A stretch of DNA of 64,000 bases from Turritopsis dohrnii (taxonomy: Eukaryota > Cnidaria > Hydrozoa > Anthoathecata > Oceaniidae): positions 186,001 to 250,000 of the forward strand of contig BQMF02000001.1 of NCBI GenBank assembly GCA_027922465.2, in the 5' to 3' direction. The notes under the pieces are model-generated. The model did not search any database. It was not told the DNA's origin and saw nothing but the letters and a program-made list of their open reading frames with translations. The position numbers and the translations under genes were made by a program. Below, piece after piece: positions 25,094 to 36,900 of this stretch (positions are counted from its first letter, which is position 1; every line of letters starts with the position of its first letter).

Positions 25094-25581
25094 TTTTTCT
25101 TATTTTACAAGAAAATTCAGGCTCAGGCTGGTTCTTAATTTTTGGAATAATAATGATGATTTTGTGTCTCAGATTGTTCTTATTTTGTTCTTTATTTGGT
25201 CAAATCTGAGGCTCGTGTTCTTTTAAAATATAAACAAAGCGTACAGTATAATGCAAACTTAGAATCTGATTCTAAGTTTCTAAGTTTCACTGCAGTGAGA
25301 AAATTCATGGAATAGTATACATCTAAACTATACTATATCTTTGCCGTCAAGTCAGTCGAGCAATGACAACAACAGCTTATACCGGCATTTTTGCAGAAAA
25401 AATAACTAACAAAACAAACTATTCCTCTGAAAGAAAGAGACCCCAAAAACCGGAAATTTGTTAAGTTCATGCTTCCAACTGCGTTCCTCTGTAACTGATT
25501 GAAACGGAACATAATCAAAACATGCTTTTAGGAGAATCACATTCCTCTCTCCTACGTGGTTGCTTTTTCATGTAAAACATA

Positions 25582-26135
25582 CCTTATTCTAGGAAATTAA
25601 CGAAGACAGAAATTAACAATGCATTAAATTAACACGAATCAAATTAACGCGGTTGCCCAAAGAGAACTTGAAAAAGGAATCAAATTAACGCGATTGGCTT
25701 CAATGACCTTCATAAGAGCATTTTGTTAACGCGCATGGACAAAAGAACTAAAAAATTTTTGAAACAGATCTTTTCTATATGTATAACTAGAAAGCTACAC
25801 ATCTTTAAAAGGGTTCATAGGAACAGCACCTAACATTCTTGCAGCCTTTATAGCGCCTGTTATACCTGCTACTCTCCATCCTGCAGGAAGAAGCTGTGTG
25901 CATTTCAAGCGAGAAAGAGAAGAAGAGGTAGAAGAAGAACGATAAAAAATAGCATCGGACTTGTAATGTTTTAAAAATTTATGATTATTTACTGAAAAAT
26001 AACGAGTTTTAAATTTACGATAAACTTTTATAAGAGTCTGGAAATTAACGAAACATTTAATTTGCGGGTATTTTATTAACGCGAAATTTTCAAATTCGCG
26101 TTAATTTGATGCTTCGTTAATTTCCTGGAATAAGG
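25582..26135. mobile_element. 554-bp TIR element, TA target
   Basis: TIRs begin CCTTATTCTAGGAAATTAAC on the left, with one mismatch to the right end, and TA flanks both sides. Inside are repeated attaacgcg words in both orientations. A minus-strand segment reads LKCTQLLPAGWRVAGITGAI, possibly the last piece of a lost transposase. I cannot assign a superfamily. Confidence 0.7.
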
Positions 26136-27825
26136 TAATTCACACACGAAATGCAAGGAGACACTGGGTTCGAGGTGTTGTATAGTAAGTGCAACAACTG
26201 GATGGACTGGTTGACTTAGTCCTCAACTTCACTTTTTCTTCACACAAATTACTTCCAGGTCTTTAAAACATGTTGCCAAGGAAGCTTTCTTCTCATATCA
26301 GTCTTTTGATTCGAAAATTTTTTACGGTCACGTGAAGTGAAGACAATAGAAGAGGAAAGTAAAACAATTACCATGGATGGAAGCTGATTTCGCGACATAA
26401 CATATCTTCCCAAAAGATGACGACCTCATCATGATAACAGACGTAAGACGGCCGACAGGAGGGTGTCAAATCTTAAAAATATGACAGACGTCATTGGTGA
26501 GCAATCCTTTTCACAAAAATGATTCAACACAAATAATTATAATTAAAAACGCCCGCTAAAATTAGTTTACCCGGATAGGAATCTGCTTAAAGTACGAATA
26601 AGTCTATTATTTTTTATTATATGTCTCACCGGTTTTTATGGGGGATTACAAAACGTGACCCCATCCGTATATCGAAAAGGCAAGAAACCCTGGGTTCGAG
26701 GTTGGACCAGGGTAGGTTACATGCCATTGCGATGGTTATTGCATTAGTGCAATAGAAATTCAAAAGTGAGCTTGTCACCTTGATATTGTTCATTTTCAAC
26801 TTTTGAAAACCTGGATCGTTCATATCGGTTCGATATACTCCGACAATCAACAAAGCTTGTTGTGTTCCTTACCCAGATTAAGTATTTTACGGGTTTTTTT
26901 TTTTTTTTCAATGTATGGGATAATGATAAACATTTTTATCAATCTTTCCGTTTCATCACACCATATTTAAGTTTATGAATCAAGACGAAAATAGATAAGA
27001 AACTCTTTAGCGACAAAATTTCTTCACGATAAAGGCATCAACCCTGTGTTCAGCAAATTATTATGTTTCTCTGGTAGCCTCGAATTTTCATGCCAAGTTA
27101 AGATAATGTCACCAACAAAAAACAAGCAGTTGGTTGATATATACCCAAATTACGTGGATTAAGGATAGTCTCCAACGTGGGTTAACTTCCTTTACTACGA
27201 CTTACAACTGTTAAGCGCAGTTGAAACATTTACCGTTGGAGTAGAAAGTCAATCACCTCGATTCTCGAAATCTTCAAAGGGGAGAAGATAAGAATAAATA
27301 CGAAAATTTCATCAAAACCATGTAAAGATATTTAATCGTTTTTTGTTGCTCAGTCTGTATCGAAACAAACAAAAACAACGGAGCCCAAAACAAAAATAGT
27401 GTCATGGAACCGAGTGATACGAACGTGGACAAAAGAAATCAACGCACTATCGTTTTCTGTTGCATTTTATTTAGGTTCTTCAGAGGAAACACATTCTCTC
27501 ACACAAAAAGATGAATCCATTATTTTGCAAAATGCGGAATTAACCTACAATAATCCTTAATTTTGCGGAATTTAATTTTGTAGAATTTAATTTTGAAATT
27601 GGCTAACCCTATATTTTGTGGCTCGAATTCGCAAAAATCAATTCCACAATAATTTATTTCACAACAACATCAACATCAACATCACCAAAATTAATTAATT
27701 ACCTTGAGGTAACCCTTATTAGATGTCGAGAAAGTTATCTAGGTGGGTGGGTAAGGTGTGAAACAAACCAGCGAAACAAACGGAGGAAAATTTCAATGTT
27801 TGATCGGATTGTACCGTTTTCCAAG

Positions 27826-27831
27826 TTTATT
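27826..27831 (-). terminator. Polyadenylation signal of the RAMAC-like gene
   Basis: TTTATT on the plus strand gives AATAAA on the minus strand, about 105 nt past the stop codon at 27936. Confidence 0.5.
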
Positions 27832-27935
27832 TCATCACGCACATGAAAATTTACAACCGTTTCGTTGATCATATGACAGTAATAAGTTAAATCTTGTTTC
27901 CCATATACGTCGCTCCACAAACTCTACAGATAATT

Positions 27936-30900
27936 TCAATAATAAAATACGAAGTACGAGTAACAACCATATAATCCTTTCCGCTTAAGAGTTGAAGGTG
28001 ATTTGGAACGACTGCGGGATCTGCTTCTCGACCTAAAAAAACGCCACGATGATATATATAATTGAAATAAAGCCCCACTATTGTATACCGGACTCATTAT
28101 ATGACAGGGGCACTAAATTCATATGGTTATCATTTTATTCAAAATATGAATAAAAACTTTAATAGTCATTTCATACCTGTGTCTATCACGATCTCTGGAG
28201 TGCTTGTCAGAGCTGAAACACAAAAGAGACATTAGTGCTATCGCTATAAGGTGGAGAGCTTAAATAGAAAACAACCACCCTCCCAAACAATGAAATTTGT
28301 TCATTTGTTAATCTTGTTCTTTGTTGTTTTTGTTAACACCCTAAAGGTGTTGTTACATTTTCCTTTCTCAGTGCACTCATTGTGGTACAAATCAGTTAAG
28401 TGTATCATGCTTCTCGAACCATCCTGCCTGTTACGCTGAAAATCAAGGGAGTAAAATGTTCCATGATCACCATCATGATTCTTTGATTGTACTTCCTTTT
28501 CTTGTGTTTTTCCAATAAAGTGAGTGTTGATGAAATGGATTTGGTTAAATGCGTCTGAGTTGTTAGGTTCAAAACATTCGTAACATGAAAGAATGCTTTT
28601 CCGTAACTTAGATCTGCTCCTCGCTTTAACTGCTGATTTGTTTATTCTGTAACATCAAGGTGGTTCTATGTTGGCGTCATTGCAGCATTCACTGAGTAAA
28701 TTTACAAGAAAATCTCCTATGTGGTTGTGGTGGCAAATGATGTAATCTCCACAAGATTTAAGGCCATTTAAGGCGATTCTCCAATTTTCCATGAGCCCGG
28801 ATGCAGGAATTCAGTAGTTTATCAGAACACTGGGAATCCCGTAAGAATAGAAAATACTTTTGAAAGTACACAAATTTCATGCAAAATGAAATAGAAGAGA
28901 ATGTTAAGGAATATCATGCACGTTTCTTTAGTTTTAGCCAATGAAACAGAATTATTCTTGTGAGAAAACAGACTAAGCTGAAATATTCTAAATGCAAGTA
29001 CTACTGGAAGATAAATCCAGATGGATGTTCTCCTCATCACACAACACAAATCTCTCATCTGACATGTTGACTTGTAGAATACCGTCTTCGTGCCTAATTA
29101 CGGACAGCCTTTGTAATTACGGACATCGACAAAACACAATTTCAACCGTCTGTAAATTAAAAACACGGCACATCCCGTACTGTCAACCAAACTGTAATAA
29201 AACAAACTTCAGAGATAATTAAATCTATTTGAACGCTAGAAAATTACCAATACGCCATTTAGAATTTATTTTTCTAAACTTTAAAGATTTAAAATAGACT
29301 GCGCTCTCTTGAGAATCAAGCGTATTTTTATGAGCTCCGTGTGTACAATGGTAGCCATATTTACGGATAAAAAATTATGCCATTAAAAGACGAGGGTTAC
29401 GTTCTGAACAAGCAACAATTTTGGGATTTGATCCGTATCAGATATGGATGGTCACTAACTCGTTTACCTGAAAAGTGTGAGTGTGGAACAACCTTTACCA
29501 TACAACATGCACTGTCCTGCAAGAAAGGTGGTTTTATATCATTTCGACATAATCAGCTTTGAAACATAACAGCTTCACTCTTAAACAACGTTTGCAAAGA
29601 TGTGAAAATAGAGCCTGTATTACAACAACTTACAGGTGAAGAAACCAGGTTCCAAGGGGTGAATACGAACGTAGAAGCTAGAAGTGACATCAGTTCCCGC
29701 AGTTTTTGGTGTAATAGTCAAGTGGCATTTTTTGACATAAGGGCGTTCAACCCAAATGCCGCACGATATTGTAACCAAAGTATTGCGAAGACGTATGAAG
29801 CGAATGAACGAGAGAAGAAGAAGCTTTATAATAAACGTATCCTCGAAGTTGAACATGGTACGTTGATTTTTTCTGCAACTGGGGGCATAGGCCGAGAATG
29901 CAGCAAATTTTATAAGCGATTGGCAGAATTGATCTCAGAGAAAAGAAAAAGCCGTTACGACCTCATAGCATCATAGATCAAGAGAAAAATCGCCTTTTCA
30001 TTGATGCAATCAGTCTGCATATGTATCCAGGGTAGCCGAACAATTTTCAACAACAAGCTAGCTGAATCTTTGTCCTGTGACGCTGAGGCTAGCGAAGTGA
30101 AATCAATCATGATGTAAATGAAAATTGTAGTAATTTAGTATAATATTTCGCTACGCATAGGAACAAGGATTTTACTGGGAACAATGCCGTGTCCTCAACT
30201 GTTAGTACGGTACCTTAAAAAAAAAATTAAAAAAATAATAATGGCCACCTCTGTCATGAAATATCGACAGGTCGAAAATTTATGTTTAAAATGAATTGAG
30301 GAATGAAAATGTTTTTAGATCATGCTTTTAGAAAGTTAATTATCATAAAAAAAGTCAAATAAATAAAGTTTTTGTACGTCAATCACAGTGGGGGAGGACA
30401 CTTTTTACTGAGTATTGAAATATAGGCCATTATGATGATTTTCTTCACGGTCCATTATTCTCAAGTGTTGCTGCTAATTGCTCTCTATTGGATTGCTCTA
30501 TTTCATAAAACATTTTATTCAGTTATACGTGGTGAACTTGGCAAGAATGCATGTCTATTTTCGTGACAAGAATGTTTGTTTACATTTTGTGTCCGTAATT
30601 ACTACCGTAAAGCGGGGTGACTTCGATCAGCGGGGTGACTTCGATCAGTAAAAATAAACTGTTTAAACTCTGAAATTAAAGTTGGTTTTTCACATTTTTT
30701 AAGATTTTTATTTAGATTCTTATTGTAAAATATCATCAGAGTCGTCTTCAAGCGTAACAATCAATTTGTTCCGAAATTAATGATGAAAAACATCAAAATT
30801 TTCACCGCTCACATTGGTCATCGCTCTACGCCGTATTCAAGAGTTTAGCCTAGATATTTTTGGTACATATGTGAAGTATAAAGGCTGAATGTAAAGAAAA

Positions 30901-33900
30901 TTATAATATGTCTGAAAGAAATTCTGTTCTTCATTGCTATATTCTGTTTTTATTTTCCTTATTCCTCTATCGATAATATCGTGTTTATAAAAACACGAAA
31001 AAACCGAATGTTTTATATCCTTATAAGTTACATCTTCGCAAGAACTTCGTGAAAAGTCGTCGTATCTCATGGGAGATTTAATGACTTACCGAAGAAATTT
31101 TAATAAGCGTGCTCTTTCCCCACGATGATAGATCTCAAAAATTTTGTTTGAGATACAATGAAATTTCAATGTTAATTTCGTTTCGTATTAACGAGGGTCA
31201 CACATGTGTGAACGTCGTAATATCTTTTGTTTTACTAACATTTCGCTACCTTATTTTTAAAGGGGCCTAAGTCCACTTACCCCTCAATTTTAAAAAGGCC
31301 TAAGTCCACTTACCCCCTAATTTTAAAGGGGCCTAAGTCCATTTTTATGAAAATTGAGATTTTTGCATTTTTTGAAAGTTTGGTCCAACAGCCATCTTTT
31401 GATACCCCCAATAATCAATATTTAGCCCCCAAAATAGTCCAATTTTGCCTTGAAGGTTTGGGGAATCAATACATTTAATTTTAAAAAAGCCTAAGTCCAT
31501 ACTGAATATTTATTAAAAGGCCTAAGTCCATCCTAGAAAAATTTCTGAGTTTTGAAAGGGCCTAAGTCCATTGAAAGGGCCTAAGTCCATTCAGTGACAC
31601 TTTTCCTAGGGCCTAAGTCCATTCTTGAAAGACAAAAATTTTCATCTTGGCTGGTTTAGGTCTGAGAAGCTGGTTCATTATTGATATAGATAGTTTGAAA
31701 TCATTACAATTTTAATTTGCTCTTTATGCACTTTGATTATATATGGATAGGATGCTCTTGCATTGCATTTATTAACTATGAATAATTTGGTTTTGGTTTT
31801 TGCTGTGTTTTTTGTAGGTAATTTTTATTTCTGTGTTATGTTTCTTTTTTTGTAAATGTTTTATGTCAAAATTTGTTACATTGGCCACCCCCTTTGATTA
31901 GTTTATACTACTGGGGGTGGTACTCTGTCAGTTGTGGTGATACTCAGGTCAGTTGTCACAACTTTATTTTTAATTTTAACATAATTTATTGTATACTTAA
32001 ATTTAACTGAGTTCTTTACACTGTTTGACAAGTCTACTTAGATTTGTTTTCTACATAATAGTTTTAGATACTAGTGTGATATTAGATATTTTCTTTAGTA
32101 ATTAGAATAATACAAATGGGAACTAGATTTACTTTCCTTTTGTTTTCATTTTATCTAACATTACAAGTTCAGACATATAGCTGACTCCTATATACTACCA
32201 TAAGTTGTCTTAGAGTAGCCTCTAGGTTGCTGTAACTTGAATTGCCTAGCTAAATGTCAATACGATCTAGTCAATAACATCTAAGTAAAACACTTTGACG
32301 ACACCAGTTACATTCTGCTCACTTTCAAGGCTATGTTATAAAACTCTAAGCATGCCTGATTTGGTGACTAATGACATAAAGGCACATAACTTGCTGAAAA
32401 ATATCAATGCAGTTTGCACGAAATACCTTTAAGAATAGGGCTCATATTGATTTATTATTAAGTATTATCTTAGTTTTAGTTGAAAAGCTTCCAAAAAGAG
32501 CTACTACTTGGCTTAATTTGTTGTCCACATCTATTAGGAGCTATGTGGTTTCAGAGGATCAGCAACAAAATCAACTTGTTTATATATATATAACTTGGTA
32601 GAAACACTATGAACTATATAGTATGTGGTAGCATTTTGTGTGTAATATTATAATCAAATTTCAAAGATATTAATGTTCAGTTCTGTCTCTCTCTTTCTAA
32701 AAGCTCAAAATGGTTTTTTACATAATAGTTTTCTTGTATTTTGCACTTATAGGCCTTATCAGCAAAATGAATTCTAAAAGTGTGGATCCTTTTTATACAT
32801 AAAGTCAGCATCTCTTTCTCCTAGATATGGAATGGTTTTTCAGCCATTCCACGCTTGTCTCCCAAAAAATCAGAAAAGTAAATTAAAACAATACATTACA
32901 TACCATATTCCAATAGAAAGCTCTAAATCTCCTCTTTCAGAATATATATAGGTTTTTATAACTAGCTGTTGTCAGAAAAAAAATATTTACACTCAAACAC
33001 AAGGCTAGTTTGCGTTTTTCCTTTATCTTAATTTTCTGTTTTGACTATTGAAGTTAAATTGATCTGTGAAAAAGCTGCAAATTGGGATATGTACTGTTAT
33101 CAGCTTTTTTGGCTACACTAACCATTGCTATTGATGACACAAAAAAGGTTACTACCTCAACTCTCAAGAAATTCATAAAATTTACTAAGTTTCTATTGCC
33201 ACTTATGTCACGTTGTGACTTGTCACGCTGTGACAAAAATGGTACCAATAATTCTATTTATAAGGGAACGGCACGAGGTTAAAAATTCAAAATTTCAGAT
33301 CAATAAGAAATCCATGCAGGTTATTTAATACAGCATAGAGAAGTTTTGCAAAACAAATTTTTCTTTATTATTTCGTCCATAGTTTTATGTCACGTTGTGA
33401 CGTCACAACGTGACTTTATTTTGCTTCAAACAAAAAACTAAACTTGCAAACCACACGCAAAGATTTGCCACTTTTAATGACCAAGATTTCACTGTTAAGC
33501 TTCTTCCTTTGGATTTTCTGCATTTACAAGATTCAGTTCTCTGCTGTTATTTAAAGGCTATAAAGGTATGTTTAAGTTATTATTTTGGGCAACATTTGGA
33601 GGATGAATGCTCAGCTCTCCTTGAGGCTCTCCTTCGGGGTGCATAGAACCTCTCTAAGGGATTGCTGTAACTCCATTGAGCCCTATGTGAGAAGCACTGC
33701 AGGCGTATCTCATGACATGTATTACATTACATGTTAGCTGGGAGACACAAGCTGCATGCTAGCTCACATCAACATTATGTAATGAAATCGTTTGAAATAA
33801 ATTATTAATGTCTGTTACCGTTTTAAATTTCTTATCAGAGCTGTAAAAATTACTTTTTGTGTAACAGTAAAGGACTTACTTCTATAATTTCTATTTTTTC

Positions 33901-36900
33901 TTTAGTTAAGCATGCCTCTTACTCATGCTGAACGTCAAAAGAGGTATCGTGAAAGACAATTGAAAAAACTTGGTGAAAAAACAGTTAAGGAAAAAGAATC
34001 AAAAAGGAGAAAGGAAAAGCGACATGCTAATGTAGAAGTTGAAAGAGAAAAAGAAAGACAGAGAAAGCGCAAGAGTAGACAAAACAAAGCAGAAATGAAT
34101 TCTACAGTGGTATCGTCACCTCCTTACAAATCTGCAAGCACTTTTGGTAAAGCAGTTAAAAAAGCTCAGTCAGCATTGCCAAAATCTCCACAAAAAAGAG
34201 CTAAGGTTGTTAAAAAACTGTCACTGGATTTAGATATCACTGATACCCCAAATCCCAAGAAAAAGCCTGGGCCTACTGCATCAGATGCTTCTACAATACA
34301 AGTAGTGCAATGCTTTTATAAACATGATGACATTTCTCGGCAAGCACCTGGAAAGAGAGACACCATTGTGGTAAGAGAAAATGGGCAGAAAGAGACAATG
34401 CAAAAGCGCCATTTGTCAATGAATGTCAGTGAAGTCTACGCTATTTTCAAAGAAGAGCATCCAGAAGTGTCCATTGGTAAATCAAAGTTTGCAAGTTTAC
34501 GTCCACCTCATGTGCTTTTGTCAAGTTCAATGCCAAGAAACGTGTGTGCTTGTAGACAACATCAGAACATTATCTTGATGCTTGAATCATTGCATAAGTT
34601 TGATTCTACCTTTCCACTGTATTCACATGAATTTCCTCTAACTATTGTATGTGACAATGCCAATGATATTTGCTGGAATAACATGTGTACTACATGCAAA
34701 GATTCTACAAAGTTTCATAATCTTTATGTTGTAAATGGAGCTGCTGAAAATCATTCAATTAAAAATGGTTCATTTGTTGTTATACCGTATGATTATGCTT
34801 CATCATCTAGTGGGAAGGTTGTCAGAAAGAAGTTGGCTGCTATTGTTTTAAATGTATTAGAAGATAAGATGGTAGAAGTGCAGTACACAATTCCCATTAC
34901 AAAGAGGAGAGTTAAAATCAACCCACAGGATAAAGGAGTGGTTAATATTGGAGATATCAAGGAGATTTTACCATTTCCCAACTTAAGACGTGGTACCTAC
35001 GAATTCGAAAGTGGTCTCAACATTGACCTGTTCTAATAATATGACTTGATTTGTATCGGCATAGTGTTATTTTATGAAGTTGTTCAACTGAAATAGTGTT
35101 TTTCCTTCAGTCACTTTTATTCCAGTCTTATAATAAGACCATTAACCTGCTTAACCAATACCCCATAATGTCTGGTCACGTCGTGACGTCACGCTGTGAC
35201 GTTCACCAGTAATTCATTAAGGGTGTGGCTAATGAAAAATTTTGTTCAAAATTTTTTTTAAGCTACTAAACTAAGGAACAATGTCAGATCTACTTAATAA
35301 GTGCTAAATTGACTATTCAAAGAACCCATATATACTAGCTGAATTATGAAGTTGATCAAAAAAGTATAAAACCATTAAAAAAATCTGGTCACGCTGTGAC
35401 TTTTAATATTTCCTAGCATGGGTAAGAGGCTAACACTCCCATTCAATTTTTTCCCCCTATTTTAGGGTGTACCTAAGATGAGCTTACTAAATTGCAAAAA
35501 CTAGCCTAAGTAACCATTTGACATAAAAATATTCCACATTTAAGACAAAGATAAAGACAAATGTCACGCTGTGACAAGCGTGGAATGGCTGTTTTAACAT
35601 AGTTTTCATATGTTTTGGACTTAGGCCTATATTGACAAAAGAAATTTTAAAAGCGTGGACTTAGGCCCTTTTATAAATAAATTCAAACGGTGCTAAGTCC
35701 CAAAAATAAGAATTTGGTAAGTTTTAAAAAGGCCTAAGTCCTTTCCACTGTTTCTATTTAATAGGAGATGATCTATACAAGTTGCAACATGAGGATTCTT
35801 AATGGAAAAAAATTATAATAATCATAGCTTTCAGAAAATCCTTACTTCAATACATTGATATGAGAAGTGGCTTCAGAATAAGGAAAATACTTTAATCGCA
35901 TTTTTTTCAAAATCACAAAAATGGACTTAGGCCCCTTTAAAATTAAGGCTGCTTGGACTTAGGCCCCTTTAAAATTAAGGCTCTCAGGACTTAGGCCCCT
36001 TTAAAAATAAGGTAGCGATTTGCTGATCTTTTACGGTCAAACATTTACTGCGGATGACAAATGGTGGTCTGTTAATATTGTAATAATGGCGCTTTAAAAA
36101 CATTGTCAAATATAATTATAAGTAATTTGGCGCTTCTCATAAGCTGATCGAAGTCACCCCATAATCGATATTGTTGTTTTCTTGGAAAGATCAGGTTATT
36201 TCTCTAGAATTACAAGTTTTGTTAATGTGAAATTTTCCACTGAAATAGAAGAAATATGTAATGTAATGATTCCAAAGTTTCAGAAGTAATGGTTTAGTAT
36301 TTCGGAAGTTACTTTTAAAATAGTGGCAAAATTGATCGAAGTCAGCCCGCTTTCAGTCAGGAACAACTGCAAATTAAGCTATATCGCTTATTTTAGCTTA
36401 TAGCTTAACTTGGAGAATTTTGATAGTCTAATTAGTCTATATTCGCCTATTTAGGGGGTCCAATGTATTCTCGCTTCGATATCTCAAAAACTCCCTGTAG
36501 TCGCGCCGTCAATTTTTGCAGTATGTAAACTCGAAACATTTTGCCTCTACTAGTGAAATATTGTTTTATTTGCTTCGCGGAACATAAAGATATACTCCAA
36601 AACAATAAAAATTGCTTATTTAAGCTATAATGGCTTAATTAAGCGAATTCCCCGCGAGTTGGCGAGTTGCATACATAATTTGATCTGCTCGAAATGTAGT
36701 TATGAGATTTCATATAAGCAACAACTGATGCTTTTACTTTAGATTTTGAAATATTGTACACAGGATTGCCATGATTAGAATCCCAAGAAGAAAGCCAAAT
36801 CGCATGTTCAGTACACTTACAACCTTGCTTCGCCGCCATCTTTTTTCTTTGATTTCGAGTTGTCGGCGATGCATAGATCAGCAAAAACAAGAAGTTTCAT

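Larger units (their letters stand above)
21362..27935. other. Gene-poor, repeat-rich stretch
   Basis: No supported gene. Present are dispersed gaccggtca-type repeats near 21520-21610 and 22185-22265, a small hairpin near 22593-22634 (aaaagtcatgaaa and its complement), two MITEs listed separately, and a partial AACCTCGT palindromic repeat near 26670-26706. Short ORFs lack motifs and splice context. Confidence 0.5.
32841..35591. mobile_element. Innermost element of the RAMAC-intron nest
   Basis: Perfect 19-bp TIRs CAGCCATTCCACGCTTGTC lie at 32841-32859 and 35573-35591. They are flanked by TTTT on both sides, which is low complexity and so weak as a target duplication. Inside are a 374-codon gene and eight copies of a 13-bp palindrome, four on each side of the gene. 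Confidence 0.75.
31244..36017. mobile_element. Third-level element with CCTAAGTCC subterminal repeats
   Basis: Perfect 31-bp TIRs start CGCTACCTTATTTTTAAAGG. A 4-bp duplication ATTT flanks it (31240-31243, 36018-36021). The word ggcctaagtcc occurs about eight times between 31264 and 31620. It appears mostly inverted at the right end (about five inverted and one direct copy, 35616-35998). Clustered subterminal repeats of this kind usually bind transposase. It carries the 32841-35591 element. Superfamily not identified. Confidence 0.85.

Noticed and set aside
28290..28346. Plus-strand ORF starting MKFVHLLILFFVVFV like a signal peptide before a gtgttg donor-like site
   Set aside because: Lies in the RAMAC-like intron on the opposite strand, donor is weak, no following exon found; hydrophobic ORFs arise easily from T-rich DNA.
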